Positions 18,186 through 27,901 of a DNA stretch of 64,000 bases are shown piece by piece (the first letter of the stretch is position 1; each line of letters opens with the position of its first letter). The DNA comes from Candidatus Kuenenia stuttgartensis (GTDB taxonomy: Bacteria; Planctomycetota; Planctomycetia; Isosphaerales; Isosphaeraceae), in NCBI GenBank assembly GCA_945865635.1, contig CAMBEP010000010.1, forward strand, positions 1-64,000. The letters run 5' to 3'. Made by a program: the position numbers and the translations under genes. Below the pieces are notes generated by a model. That model had not been told where the DNA came from, ran no database searches, and was given only the letters and a program-made list of their open reading frames with translations.

Positions 18186-19178
18186 TCAAGACATCGGCGG
18201 ATATTGGAAATCCCATTTTTCACTCTCTCCCGAACTACCCGATAGCTCGCGGCCCAGGGCAGGGGTGGAATCCACCTGAACTTTCTTCCCCCAGCCAGCC
18301 GGTACGCCTGCCGTTTCACTGGGTTTAATCATCAACTGATTTAAATCCAATTCCTGGCCATGAATCTCGTTGTCCATGATCTTCAGCCGGTTCTCCAATA
18401 GCAATACTCGCTGTTCGAGCTGAAGCAATTTGCTCTCGGCTTCCGTGGATCGTCGCGGCCGTGGTACTTCCGGATACCCAAGCTGCCGTTGCAATGCCAT
18501 GAACAGAAGGGATGGGTCGCGCCCGCGGTGCGCACGTGCAATCTTGCCCTCTTTTTCACCAAACAGTATCGGGAACTTGGGCTCATATTCAGCCGATTTG
18601 CGGCGCCGCTCATTCAAGTAATACAAGGAGCGTATGAATATCAAATCGGCAAAATCCACATCGCCCAGCCGGGCCAGCAGGGTCTTGATAAAGTCGCTCC
18701 AGTCCTCATCAAAAAGGTCGTCCCGGCTCATTGCAGACAGCCCTTCACGATACCCCAGCCGATTCCGGCTGATGGTCTCGAACTGGTAGACAAACATACC
18801 CGCCCGTGAGGCACCATCAAAACGATAACGCGCCTCCCGCTCCAGGATCAGCAATGCCTGGCTAAAGTCAAACCGGCCGGTCTCTGCCTCGGCTTTCATC
18901 ATCACAAACGTCTGAAATGGCGTAAAATAATGCGCCATCATCTTCATAGCAGGACCAACCAGACCCGACAGCTTTGATTCCGCATGCATATAGCTCACAG
19001 CTCGCGGCAAGTTCGTTGTCGAAAGCAATTCCTCGCCAATCCGGCCCAAAATCTCCTGTGCCGGGTGGCCGTCCTCCATCCGCTCGCGGAAGGCTGCGAA
19101 AAAATACGCCTGCTCAATATATTCTTCGCGTTCAAGGTCTGGCATTTTTATTGCTTTTAATATCTCGTCTTGTTCCAT
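18186..19178 (-). CDS. Hypothetical protein with C-terminal coiled coil
   Basis: This 330-residue cytoplasmic protein is one I cannot assign. It is largely helical and charged, without signal peptide or membrane segment. Residues 1-230 look like a compact helical domain (FDFSQALLILEREARYRFDG, DEDWSDFIKTLLARLGDVDF). A leucine-zipper-like coiled coil follows (AESKLLQLEQRVLLLENRLK), then a Gly/Ser/Pro-rich tail. It is the last gene of a minus-strand set with the HAD hydrolase (113 bp upstream) and the esterase. Confidence 0.7.
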   Translation of the reverse strand: MEQDEILKAIKMPDLEREEYIEQAYFFAAFRERMEDGHPAQEILGRIGEELLSTTNLPRAVSYMHAESKLSGLVGPAMKMMAHYFTPFQTFVMMKAEAETGRFDFSQALLILEREARYRFDGASRAGMFVYQFETISRNRLGYREGLSAMSRDDLFDEDWSDFIKTLLARLGDVDFADLIFIRSLYYLNERRRKSAEYEPKFPILFGEKEGKIARAHRGRDPSLLFMALQRQLGYPEVPRPRRSTEAESKLLQLEQRVLLLENRLKIMDNEIHGQELDLNQLMIKPSETAGVPAGWGKKVQVDSTPALGRELSGSSGESEKWDFQYPPMS

Positions 19179-19291
19179 CGGGATTTAATCAAACGCACAA
19201 CCGACCACAATCTTTAATACCAGCCAGCCGGCGACCCAGAAGTACAAGCCATACAGGCCTCCACTTCCCGACGCACCAACCCGCCTCAGAC

Positions 19292-19978
19292 CTACCAGGC
19301 CAGAGCCTCATCAGGTACATCCGTAAGGTCCTGTGCGACCCAGTCCGCACCAGCGGCCAGCAACACTTCACCCGCAAATGCAGTTCTCAGGCCAAGGGCT
19401 CTGCATCCTGCCGCCAGTGCTGCCTCAATCCCAGCCACCGCATCTTCGACCACCAGACAGTTCGACGCCGGTACACCCAATCGCCTCACGGCTTCCAGAA
19501 ATACATCCGGCGCAGGTTTCTTGTGGGCCACCATGCTCCCGGTAACTATCGCGTCAAATTCAGACGGCTCAATTCCAATCTGTTTCAGAATCGGAAAAAC
19601 CTTCACATCGTCAGCACTTGATGCCAAAGCCACCTTGAATCCCTTTTTCTTGCATTCCAGAATAAAATCGGGTACGCCCGGAAGTGGTGCAAGACGACCG
19701 GGCATCATCTCCAGAAATACCTGATAAAGCAACTCCTTATCGGCCACCGGATCAAATGGAATTCCATGCCGCTCTGCAACCCCGCCCATGAATCGGGCCT
19801 CGCCCATACCCGTAAACGGCTTGAAATCGGCTCGGTCCACCGTATATCCGCGGTCCGCAAAAATCTTCATCGAAGCCTCTGCCAACAAAGGCTCGGAAAA
19901 TACCAATACGCCGTCCATATCAAAAATCAACGCCCGCAAATGCGGCTGAGTTACATCTTTTTGGTCTGATCGAGTCAT
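19292..19978 (-). CDS. HAD-superfamily phosphatase, beta-phosphoglucomutase-like
   Basis: This 228-residue enzyme carries all four HAD motifs: nucleophile motif FDMDGVL, motif II Ser in LASSADD, Lys in KKPAPDVFLEA and the acidic motif VVEDAVAGIEAA. The cap inserted after motif I places it in the subclass of phosphoglycolate phosphatases and beta-phosphoglucomutases. It would dephosphorylate or isomerise a small sugar phosphate in the cytoplasm; the substrate cannot be read. It begins 9 bp after the esterase stop, so the two are co-transcribed. Confidence 0.87.
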   Translation of the reverse strand: MTRSDQKDVTQPHLRALIFDMDGVLVFSEPLLAEASMKIFADRGYTVDRADFKPFTGMGEARFMGGVAERHGIPFDPVADKELLYQVFLEMMPGRLAPLPGVPDFILECKKKGFKVALASSADDVKVFPILKQIGIEPSEFDAIVTGSMVAHKKPAPDVFLEAVRRLGVPASNCLVVEDAVAGIEAALAAGCRALGLRTAFAGEVLLAAGADWVAQDLTDVPDEALAW

Positions 19979-19987
19979 GGTTTTGAA

Positions 19988-21571
19988 TCACTCCGCGGCT
20001 TTCTTCTTCGAGGTTTCTTCGGGCTTCAGCGTCTCTATAGGCTTAAGCACAATTCCGTTCTTTTTGAGCGTTTCATGCATTTCCATGTCAATCTTGGCTC
20101 CAAGCCTGCCGTCAAGCACCGTGCCATGGTCCCGCCCCGGCAGAATATCTACCAACGCATCTGATTTCAATGCCTTTAATCGCTCACCCATCAATCGTGT
20201 CGCTCCTTCAAGATAAAAACTGTCCATGTCGCCCATTGTGATATGGATCTTGCCAGCCAGTTTCGGCCCCAATCTTGACCAGTTCTCTTGCAATATCAGT
20301 CCCATGTCATATTTCTTCCACGCTTCAGCAACCTTCAAATCAATTTCACCCGTCCGACGGTTCCAAAGCTGGAGCGGCTCACCCGCCGACCCCACTGGAC
20401 TGAAAACCGCCTCAAAAGAATACAACTGACCCCCAGGCCCCATCACGTCTTCCATCCTCGAAAATGTCTCGTAAGAAACCACTGGCCGATCTCCCCGACG
20501 CGCAATGGGCCGCTCCACTCCCTCACGGTCCCTAAACATGTTCTCACCTTTGGCATAAATATCAATCCTCTGAAAATCGCGAAAATCAATCGGGTCTGGA
20601 CTCGTGCTCCAAACCCCACCAAAACTCTCCGGATAACTCACCTGAAGCCACAAACTGCTCCAACCACCTGAAGAATGGCCGTTCAGAAACCGCCCACCTG
20701 CCTTGGCAATCAGAGGATATTTCTGCTCCAGATACGGAATAAATTCTTCGATCAATGCCCGTCCACGCGGCCCGTTCGTTGCAGAGTCCGCAAACACATG
20801 GTGTCCCGTCACACAGTCCGGATCAAGAACCACACGTATCATGTCGGAACCAAAATTCATCCCGCCACCCTGACCCGCCATGCGCAAGCCCTGACGATGA
20901 TTCCCACCAAATCCCGGAATCACGTAAATCGTCGGCAACGCCGTTTTACCGACCCAACCTTCCGGCAATACGACCGATGCCCGATGCCGCACAGGATGAC
21001 CGTAAAACGCCGTTAATAAAGGACTCTCAAGTGTCTCAAGCTTCACCCGTGGATGTTCCGGAAACAAATCTTCCGGTTGGCTGCCCGTTATCGCCAGCTT
21101 TACAATAATATCCTGGTTGTCTGAAACCTCCATCACCACGGTTTCCGAATAGGCATTGCCTGGCCCATTTCCCAACCGGTGCGTGTTCATGTTGATTCGC
21201 ATCAACGCCTGAGCTGCATATTTACCTGCCTTGAGCTTCCCAATCGGCGATGGAAAACTCAACAAATTTGGGCCATCGGCCAACGTAATCGTCTGACCCA
21301 AAGCCCATCCCTTCACGTCAATCGCATACATGGGCTGCGGGTTAAACCAGTCAGGACCCATCCTCGGAGCCTTCATCAGCTCCGGTCCAAGCATCACAAA
21401 CACCCGTCCACTAAATGGCTTAGGATGAATCCCATCAGCCCTTGAAAGCTCGAACCTGACACCGGCTACTGTCTCCACAGCGGTGACCATCAGGCCCAAA
21501 GCCCACAGCACTGTGATATACAAGATTCTTGTAGACCAGTATTTAAGCGAAGTTGCCGGGGTTCTGTTCAT
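19988..21571 (-). CDS. Secreted alpha/beta-hydrolase, enterochelin-esterase-like
   Basis: This 527-residue protein begins with a signal peptide or anchor (YWSTRILYITVLWALGLMV). An N-terminal beta-sandwich-like half precedes an esterase domain: PTIYVIPGFGGNH, the nucleophile elbow NGHSSGGWSSLWLQVSYPES and a late His in GRDHGTVLDG. This matches the putative esterase (esterase D / Fes-like) family. A start at 21613 would add 14 residues before the signal; I prefer 21571. It heads a minus-strand set with the HAD phosphatase. Candidate substrates are acyl or feruloyl esters on polysaccharides, which fits a secreted enzyme near glycan genes, but specificity is unknown. Confidence 0.8.
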   Translation of the reverse strand: MNRTPATSLKYWSTRILYITVLWALGLMVTAVETVAGVRFELSRADGIHPKPFSGRVFVMLGPELMKAPRMGPDWFNPQPMYAIDVKGWALGQTITLADGPNLLSFPSPIGKLKAGKYAAQALMRINMNTHRLGNGPGNAYSETVVMEVSDNQDIIVKLAITGSQPEDLFPEHPRVKLETLESPLLTAFYGHPVRHRASVVLPEGWVGKTALPTIYVIPGFGGNHRQGLRMAGQGGGMNFGSDMIRVVLDPDCVTGHHVFADSATNGPRGRALIEEFIPYLEQKYPLIAKAGGRFLNGHSSGGWSSLWLQVSYPESFGGVWSTSPDPIDFRDFQRIDIYAKGENMFRDREGVERPIARRGDRPVVSYETFSRMEDVMGPGGQLYSFEAVFSPVGSAGEPLQLWNRRTGEIDLKVAEAWKKYDMGLILQENWSRLGPKLAGKIHITMGDMDSFYLEGATRLMGERLKALKSDALVDILPGRDHGTVLDGRLGAKIDMEMHETLKKNGIVLKPIETLKPEETSKKKAAE

Positions 21572-21823
21572 GGCAGTGGTGGCTCCATCCTCAAAAAGAC
21601 GACGTTTCAACATCAGTTCTCGAAACCATTGACTGGAATCTCTTGATCATCCCGATTCAGCTTCGGTACGACAATCCCCCACTACATCCGATTCATCGAA
21701 AAATCCGACTCGACAAACGGCGCCCATTTCTTTTTAATGGTTGGTAACGAAAGATTTCGCAAGGCTTGTCGGTGCGATGAGTCATCCGAATCACCTGCAT
21801 CCGTTCCAGGAGATCATCAGACA

Positions 21824-22186
21824 ATGGCACACGAACCCGCCTTGACCAAAACTGCTTCGGATTCAGCCCCTGCCGCCATCCCCAAAAACCCGACCTACCC
21901 CAAGCGCAACCACACAACAGAAGCCGCCCGATGGATGGGTCTCCTGACAGAGTGGGATTTCAAAATCCAAGCCCTTCTGAACACCATCCCAGCCGGTAAA
22001 GAACTTGGTGAACTCGGCGAAAAAGGCCGCATCCTCGCACAAATGATCGGCTCGCGCGATCAAATCCGCGACTCCGCCAAACGCCTTCCACGCGAAGTCA
22101 CACACCTCTACCATGAAGATTTCGAACGCCTCGAATTTGCCGTCAAGGCACTCAGTCGACTCTTCCAGAAATACCAGTCGGCCTGA
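21824..22186 (+). CDS. Small hypothetical protein, helical
   Basis: This 120-residue protein starts at ATG 21824, preceded by AGGAGA about 11 bases upstream. After an Ala/Pro/Thr-rich leader (about 1-35) it is helical and charged (WMGLLTEWDFKIQALLNTI, FERLEFAVKALSRLFQKY). It has no membrane segment and no recognisable motif. It is convergent with the GT2 gene, with only 5 bp between the stop codons. Confidence 0.6.
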   Translation: MAHEPALTKTASDSAPAAIPKNPTYPKRNHTTEAARWMGLLTEWDFKIQALLNTIPAGKELGELGEKGRILAQMIGSRDQIRDSAKRLPREVTHLYHEDFERLEFAVKALSRLFQKYQSA

Positions 22187-22191
22187 TCCGA

Positions 22192-23040
22192 TCAATCGCC
22201 AAACCAATATCGGATAATGCAATAAATCGCCTGGACACCATCCCTCCAGCCAATTTTCTTCCCCTCATTATAATCTCGCCCGTTGTAGGAAACAGGTATC
22301 TCATAAATCCGACATCGACGTGCCGGTCGGCCATCGCGAGCCGGCACTTGAAAACGTGCCACTTTGGCGGTCACTTCCGGCTCAAACCCAAACCGGTTCT
22401 GCTTCAGGTTGATGCTTTGAATCACCTCGCGACGAAATACCTTGTAACAGACCTCCATATCCGTCAGGTTCAGATCTGTGAACATGTTCGAAAGCCATGT
22501 CAAAAACCGGTTGCCCATCGAGTGCCAGAAATTCAAAACCCGGTGCGTTTCACCAATAAAACGTGACCCAAAAACCACATCGGCCCGACCATCCAGAATC
22601 GGCTCGATCAAACGGGGGTACTCCGAGGGGTCATATTCCATATCCGCGTCTTGCACGATCACAATCTGGCCGGTAGCAAGTCCAAAACCTGTCCTAAGTG
22701 CCGCTCCCTTGCCTTGATTCACATCGTGAAATGCAATTGTCAGGTCCTTGTCCGTCTCGCTCATTCGTTGAAGAAGCTCGCGCGTCCCGTCCTTCGAACA
22801 GTCATCCACCAAAATAATCTGCTTCGGGATCGCTACAGCACAGACTTTGTCAAGTATCAAATGAAGCGTGTGACACTCATTATAAACCGGTATCACTACC
22901 GAAACGATCAGATCCTCCGGAATCGGATAGATCCCCAGCCGCTTACACACCCCAGGCCCTAAAAGCTTCACAACCTGATCGTAAAACGGCAGTTCAACCA
23001 CTTGGCCGGTAGCTTCAACAGGATTGTTATCGCTCATCAT
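22192..23040 (-). CDS. Family 2 glycosyltransferase (dolichol-phosphate-sugar synthase-like)
   Basis: This 282-residue GT-A-fold transferase has no membrane anchor. It shows [16 protein letters not shown], the nucleotide-binding strand [15 protein letters not shown], the donor-site motif [10 protein letters not shown], and the DxD region [23 protein letters not shown] and a late [12 protein letters not shown] follow, all typical of polyprenol/dolichyl-phosphate mannose or glucose synthases. It would make a lipid-linked monosaccharide used by GT-C membrane transferases, several of which are encoded in this window (29.0, 42.8, 55.9 kb). Confidence 0.9.
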   Translation of the reverse strand: MMSDNNPVEATGQVVELPFYDQVVKLLGPGVCKRLGIYPIPEDLIVSVVIPVYNECHTLHLILDKVCAVAIPKQIILVDDCSKDGTRELLQRMSETDKDLTIAFHDVNQGKGAALRTGFGLATGQIVIVQDADMEYDPSEYPRLIEPILDGRADVVFGSRFIGETHRVLNFWHSMGNRFLTWLSNMFTDLNLTDMEVCYKVFRREVIQSINLKQNRFGFEPEVTAKVARFQVPARDGRPARRCRIYEIPVSYNGRDYNEGKKIGWRDGVQAIYCIIRYWFGD

Positions 23041-23395
23041 TTTGGGATTCCAGTTTCATCTTCCAAGACTTTTTGGGATTTTGGAATTGGATCGATATCG
23101 TGTGCGAATCTGTCAGCAAAACGGAACCAGAACCGATCCCAACTCCAACTCGCCTATTATCTCTGATTCTATCAGAATGACGGATCCTGTAAAAGTGCGG
23201 TTCAACGCCTTAGACTTTGAATTATACGAAAAACTGACCCAATCAAGACCAAACCACGCCTCTGATTCGATTCCAGATGGTTTTTAAACGCAATTCAGGT
23301 TGATGGTTTTCACCACTTCGACTATCGTCTGTGAATCAACCCTTTCAACAATCGGACAATCTGCTCAAATCGGTATCAAACCCAAATGGAATGAC
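23041..23395. other. Divergent intergenic region
   Basis: The 355 bp between the divergent GT2 and MscS genes should carry both promoters. A TATTAT at about 23155 lacks a fitting -35. No repeat or RNA structure stands out. Confidence 0.4.
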
Positions 23396-24946
23396 ATGTA
23401 CCATAAATCCTTTAATAACATCGTCATTTTACCGGCCCTAATTCTCATGGGCCTGATCACACATACCACCCATGCCCAAATTCTAACCCAGCGCGATACC
23501 CCAAAATCGGTCCCAACACCTAACATCATACTTGGAATTCAAGATGGCGATCCTACTGTCAGGGTCGAACAGCCACTCGGCCGCATCCCATTAAATGACG
23601 ATGTCAAAGATGCATATCTCCAAAATTCACTTTTAACCATTTTAGGAAAATATCCTGGAATTGAAAAACTGAACGTCGATGTCTCCATGGGTGTCGTCAC
23701 AGTCTCAGGGCTGGTCCGAACCTCCGATATGGTCGATCGAATCGGCAACTTTATCAAACAGATTGAAGGCGTAAAACTTGTTCTGAACCTCCTGCAATCC
23801 GCCGATAATCACCAGTCGTCAATCCATCGGTTGTCCATACGCATCAACGAAATGCTAAACTGGGTCCAACGCTATTGGCTTTCATTTCTCGTCGCCATGG
23901 GTGTCATTCTCTTGGCCAATTTTTTGAATAAAAAATTAGCCAGATACGGCGAGTCAATTATCGCTCAGGAAGGCCCAACCCCGCTAAGTAAAACCCTGAT
24001 GATCTCCCTGATCAGCCGAAGCATTCCACTTGCCAGCTCCTTAATGGTCATCGCATTGATGGATTTGTCTGACCCGTTCTTTTCCTTTTTCGGCGTCGCC
24101 GGTGTCCTCGGAATTACCATGGGATTTGCATTTCAGCAGATCGGTGAAAATTTCATCGCCTCCATCTTCATCGGTATGCGACGACCATTTCAAGTCGGTG
24201 ACTATATTGAAACCCAAGGCTACCGAGGATTTGTCAACTCCTTAAATGCAAGGTCCACCAATATCCTCACCCTCGACAGCCATTTGATCCGTATACCAAA
24301 TTCAACAATCTACAAGTCCATCATGGTCAACCAATCCGCCTCACCCTGCCGCCGAGAAATGGTCGAACTGAAAGTCACAAGTTATCAGACCTCAATTGCT
24401 ACCGCACAACATTTGATGACCTCTATCATGATGAAACATCCCGCCGTATTAACACAGCCACCACCACGTGTCCTGATCGAAGAACTTCTGCCAGACGGTA
24501 TTCTGCTCAGAGCCTATTACTGGGTCTCGACAAAACGGGTCGATCGATGGCTCCTCGCAAGCCAGTTGCGCCTCGCCTTCAAAGTCGCTTTCATGGAAGC
24601 CAGTATTCCTATCGACGGCTCCGCAGGCGTTTCCGCTGTTTCCCTCAGTTTTGAAACTGCTCCGAATAAACTGCCGGAAGCCAGCATCCAAACGCTCTTG
24701 AACCCCGAAATACGATCCGAACCATTGTTATCAACCCCCGATTCCACCATCACCAAATCGTCTGATCCCGATGCTCGTGCCGTATTGGATTTTGCCATGT
24801 CATCAGAAGCCTTAAACGATCCTGTCACGGATTTTATAAACAATCAATGTGTAAAAGTTGATGGCCGCGAAACTTTCTTTACCAGCGTCTATAATGTAAA
24901 AGAACAAATACCAAATCGCGGCGACTTCGATAAAAATAGCCAATGA
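23396..24946 (+). CDS. MscS-family mechanosensitive channel with periplasmic BON domain
   Basis: This 516-residue membrane channel would release solutes on hypo-osmotic shock. ATG 23396 gives signal peptide MYHKSFNNIVILPALILMGL; the frame extends to 23300 but that leader is not signal-like. A BON domain follows (LNVDVSMGVVTVSGLVRTS), then three membrane segments (YWLSFLVAMGVILLANFL, RSIPLASSLMVIALMDL, FFGVAGVLGITMGFAFQQ). The pore helix and MscS beta domain have GENFIASIFIGMRRPFQVGD, the family signature. A cytoplasmic alpha/beta domain and a 90-residue low-complexity tail follow. BON-MscS fusions are known in other bacteria. It stands alone on the plus strand. Confidence 0.9.
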   Translation: MYHKSFNNIVILPALILMGLITHTTHAQILTQRDTPKSVPTPNIILGIQDGDPTVRVEQPLGRIPLNDDVKDAYLQNSLLTILGKYPGIEKLNVDVSMGVVTVSGLVRTSDMVDRIGNFIKQIEGVKLVLNLLQSADNHQSSIHRLSIRINEMLNWVQRYWLSFLVAMGVILLANFLNKKLARYGESIIAQEGPTPLSKTLMISLISRSIPLASSLMVIALMDLSDPFFSFFGVAGVLGITMGFAFQQIGENFIASIFIGMRRPFQVGDYIETQGYRGFVNSLNARSTNILTLDSHLIRIPNSTIYKSIMVNQSASPCRREMVELKVTSYQTSIATAQHLMTSIMMKHPAVLTQPPPRVLIEELLPDGILLRAYYWVSTKRVDRWLLASQLRLAFKVAFMEASIPIDGSAGVSAVSLSFETAPNKLPEASIQTLLNPEIRSEPLLSTPDSTITKSSDPDARAVLDFAMSSEALNDPVTDFINNQCVKVDGRETFFTSVYNVKEQIPNRGDFDKNSQ

Positions 24947-25098
24947 TTGGCTCGAAGGCTTGCATCTTCACCCAAAACTACAAAAGGACCGCAAATTCTC
25001 CCTGACTTATCCGGGTTGACAATTCCCAGGCAATTCGTTATTAGTAATGACGCAATCGAACAATTCTGCGGATAGATGCCACCCAAGTTCTAGCCGGG

Positions 25099-26793
25099 AT
25101 GCTTGTCAGGATGACACATTCATATCATGAAACACCGATCGATTCGCGTCAGGTTGGCTCAGTAGCCTGCCCCGATGCCCAGTTGATTGAACGTATATCA
25201 ATCCTTGAAAACCGTATCCAACGGCTTTCCGCTGAGAATAGTCGCCTGAATCGACAATGGCACGAAGCCACAACATCCATCTCATGGCAACTAGTCCATA
25301 AACTCAGTAAATCCATGCGTTTGGCTGCACCTCCGAATACATGCCGCAGAACCCATCTAAAAGGTCTCTGGCGAGGCCTGATCTCAGCCCGTCGCAACGG
25401 ACCACTGGCTTGGTTCATGCGCACATCTGCACAATTAAAATCTAAAATCGTCAACCTTTTAGACCAAATTCTTGCTTCAAAATCGCCATTCTTTGCTGAC
25501 GAACGCCCCTTGATTCTAGCCATAAGCCACATTGGTGGAGGCGGCACCGAACGACACATCCGAGATATCTCCACCCGACTTCTGAACGAAGGCGTCCGTA
25601 CTATCTATACCCGACCGGATCAAAATGGCAAGCTGATTTTTGAAGAACGTGATGCAAATTGGAAACTCCACTGGCGAAGGGCTATCAAGCCTGAATCCGA
25701 TCAACTTCCAGCCCTGATTAAAAAGCTTAAACCATGCCTGGCACACGTTCATCATACCTTGAATGTACCTGATATACTGTTTAAATCGATTCAATCAAGA
25801 TCCATCCCCATGGATTGGACACTTCATGATTACCATTCCATTTGCCCACGCATTCACTTGCATAATCAATCAGGCTTTTATTGTGGCGAGCCGGACAACA
25901 AAGGATGCAATTCCTGTCTGAAAAAGGACGGTGATTATCATGGCCGGCCAATTGCAACACCGATCAATGACTATCGCGCTCAATGGTCATCACGCCTCGC
26001 AAAAGCCCGCCGTATTTATGTACCAAGCGATGACATTAAAAACCGGTTGGCCCGCTATTTACCCAATCACAAAATCGACGTCAGGCCACACTTGGAACCA
26101 GCAAGGCCCAGCCAGCAGATTACATGTGTCAAAAGGGTTCTTGGCGAAGCTGTTCGCGTTGCTGTCATTGGTGCAATCGGTTCCATAAAAGGTTCGGCAA
26201 TGCTTTTGACTGCCGCCCGCGACGTTGCCGAACGAAGTCTGCCAATGAAATTTGTACTTGTTGGAACTTCCAGCCTTGAGCCCCAATTGCTCGCAACTGG
26301 ATGCGTCGAACTAACCGGCGCCTATCATGAGCATGAAATCTGGGACCGACTTGAAAACGCCGCCTGTCATCTTGCATGGCTGCCAAGTCTCTGGCCTGAA
26401 ACGTATATGTATACACTTTCTGTCGCTCAGCTTGCTCGCCTGTGGCCTGTGGTTTATGACATCGGTGCCCAATCCGATCGGGTTCGGAACACATCAATCG
26501 GTAGCGTTCTTGAGCTTAATACACCGGTTGAAAAAATCAACGATCTATTCATCGAGCGTGCTGATACTCTAGCAACTCTTCCTGAGCTGGAACCACCAGA
26601 ATATGCAGAATATCCAAACTTTGTCTCAGATTATTACGGCGTTTCAATCGAACAATTGAAATCGCTCGCCAAACCAGATTCCCTTGGCTATGAAACAGAA
26701 ATGCGAATTTCAAGTCAGGCCAACCCATCACCGCATGCATCGAGGAGTGATCGTGCACGTTTACACCAGTATCACAACAAATTATCTACCTAA
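25099..26793 (+). CDS. GT4-like glycosyltransferase with N-terminal coiled coil
   Basis: This 564-residue cytoplasmic or peripheral transferase starts with a coiled-coil segment (ISILENRIQRLSAENSRL) that often precedes methyltransferase or glycosyltransferase domains in surface-glycan enzymes. The GT-B N-domain begins ILAISHIGGGGTERHIRDIS. WTLHDYHSICPRIHLH and a Cys-rich loop (CGEPDNKGCNSCLKKDGD) follow, as in large multi-domain O-antigen transferases. The C-domain (VAVIGAIGSIKGSAMLL, HLAWLPSLWPETYMYTLSVA) carries the PSLWPETY region equivalent to the donor-binding ExxxxE loop. The last 40 bp overlap the next gene. The sugar is unknown. Confidence 0.87.
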   Translation: MLVRMTHSYHETPIDSRQVGSVACPDAQLIERISILENRIQRLSAENSRLNRQWHEATTSISWQLVHKLSKSMRLAAPPNTCRRTHLKGLWRGLISARRNGPLAWFMRTSAQLKSKIVNLLDQILASKSPFFADERPLILAISHIGGGGTERHIRDISTRLLNEGVRTIYTRPDQNGKLIFEERDANWKLHWRRAIKPESDQLPALIKKLKPCLAHVHHTLNVPDILFKSIQSRSIPMDWTLHDYHSICPRIHLHNQSGFYCGEPDNKGCNSCLKKDGDYHGRPIATPINDYRAQWSSRLAKARRIYVPSDDIKNRLARYLPNHKIDVRPHLEPARPSQQITCVKRVLGEAVRVAVIGAIGSIKGSAMLLTAARDVAERSLPMKFVLVGTSSLEPQLLATGCVELTGAYHEHEIWDRLENAACHLAWLPSLWPETYMYTLSVAQLARLWPVVYDIGAQSDRVRNTSIGSVLELNTPVEKINDLFIERADTLATLPELEPPEYAEYPNFVSDYYGVSIEQLKSLAKPDSLGYETEMRISSQANPSPHASRSDRARLHQYHNKLST

Positions 26794-27901
26794 AGCTGCT
26801 GTTCTCGCCCACTCTCTGAAACAATCAAACCCAGGCCTCACATTTCATTTGCTACTATCGGACGATCTCCCAGCTGACTGCCCAGCGCAGACTCTCTCGG
26901 CTTTCGATCATATTGTAACACCCGATAAACTCGCAATTGAGAATCTGAAAGCATGGACATTCGGCCATAGTGTTGTAGAGCTCTGCACTGCCGTAAAAGG
27001 TCCAATGCTTGAGTATCTGTTTGATAAGGTCAAAGCGGAAAGAGTCTTGTATTTCGACCCGGATATTGCTGTTCTAGGGTCGCTTGACGATTTAAATGCA
27101 ACACTTTCCCAGCATTCGGTGGCCCTGACGCCACACCAATTAGAGCCTGAAGAAACGGTGCAAGCCATAATTGACAATGAAATCTGTTCCCTTGCGCATG
27201 GAGTCTACAACCTCGGCTTTCTTGCCGTTAGAAACACGGAACAAGGACTGAAATTCGCCCATTGGTGGGCAGATCGGCTACGCCTTTTCTGCCACGACGA
27301 CCGCCCGCGTGGCTTATTTACAGATCAGCGATGGGTTGATCTGGCACCTGCATTTTTCGATGATATTGCAATACTCCGTAACCCGGGTTTTAATGTCGCA
27401 ACCTGGAACCTCACGCATCGAAAAGCGTCTGGCAAAGCACCCTTGAATATTACAATCAATGGCCAGCCATTGACATTTTATCATTTCTCTGGGTTTGATT
27501 CGGGTGCCCAGCTCACGATGCTCGATCGATATGGGAAAGAAAGTCCTGTCTTGTTCGACCTCAGAGACTGGTATCTGGCCGAGTGCGAAAAATATGGCCA
27601 ATCACTTCTAGGAAATCGACCAAGCAAATGGGCGAATTACGAAAACGGAGAAACAATTACCAAACAACAGAGAGTTCTATATCGAACACGCAAGGATTTA
27701 CAAGTTGCATTTCCTGATCCTTATGCTACATCCGACCTTTCCAAAAGTTATTACCATTGGTTTGCTGCCAATGGCATGCGAGCCATTGCATCTCAAGACA
27801 AGCCAGAACAGGCATGGGTCAAGATGCTTCGCAAGCATTCCCACAAACCTCCATTGAAATGGGCTAAAAGTGCGTGGAAGTCATTTCGCACCAAATCATG
27901 A
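26753..27901 (+). CDS. GT8-like glycosyltransferase / nucleotide-sugar transferase
   Basis: This transferase has GT-A features: HVYTSITTNYLPKAAVLAHS at the start, RVLYFDPDIAVLGSLDDL with the DxD-type metal site (DPD), GVYNLGFLAVRN and a late DQRWVDLAPAFF. I favour GTG 26753 because GAGGAG sits five bases upstream and the protein then starts at the first beta strand; ATGs at 26735 and 26684 are alternatives. It overlaps the preceding transferase and is overlapped by the next gene through ATGA, so the three form a tight operon. The family includes glycogenin-like and LPS-glycosyl transferases. The 382-residue length is larger than minimal GT8 enzymes. Confidence 0.82.
   Translation: MHVYTSITTNYLPKAAVLAHSLKQSNPGLTFHLLLSDDLPADCPAQTLSAFDHIVTPDKLAIENLKAWTFGHSVVELCTAVKGPMLEYLFDKVKAERVLYFDPDIAVLGSLDDLNATLSQHSVALTPHQLEPEETVQAIIDNEICSLAHGVYNLGFLAVRNTEQGLKFAHWWADRLRLFCHDDRPRGLFTDQRWVDLAPAFFDDIAILRNPGFNVATWNLTHRKASGKAPLNITINGQPLTFYHFSGFDSGAQLTMLDRYGKESPVLFDLRDWYLAECEKYGQSLLGNRPSKWANYENGETITKQQRVLYRTRKDLQVAFPDPYATSDLSKSYYHWFAANGMRAIASQDKPEQAWVKMLRKHSHKPPLKWAKSAWKSFRTKS

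Noticed and set aside
17986-18279. Plus-strand open frame of 97 codons between the sialidase-fold gene and the unknown gene
   Set aside because: It runs into the 3' end of the convergent gene, has no ribosome site and no protein-like pattern.
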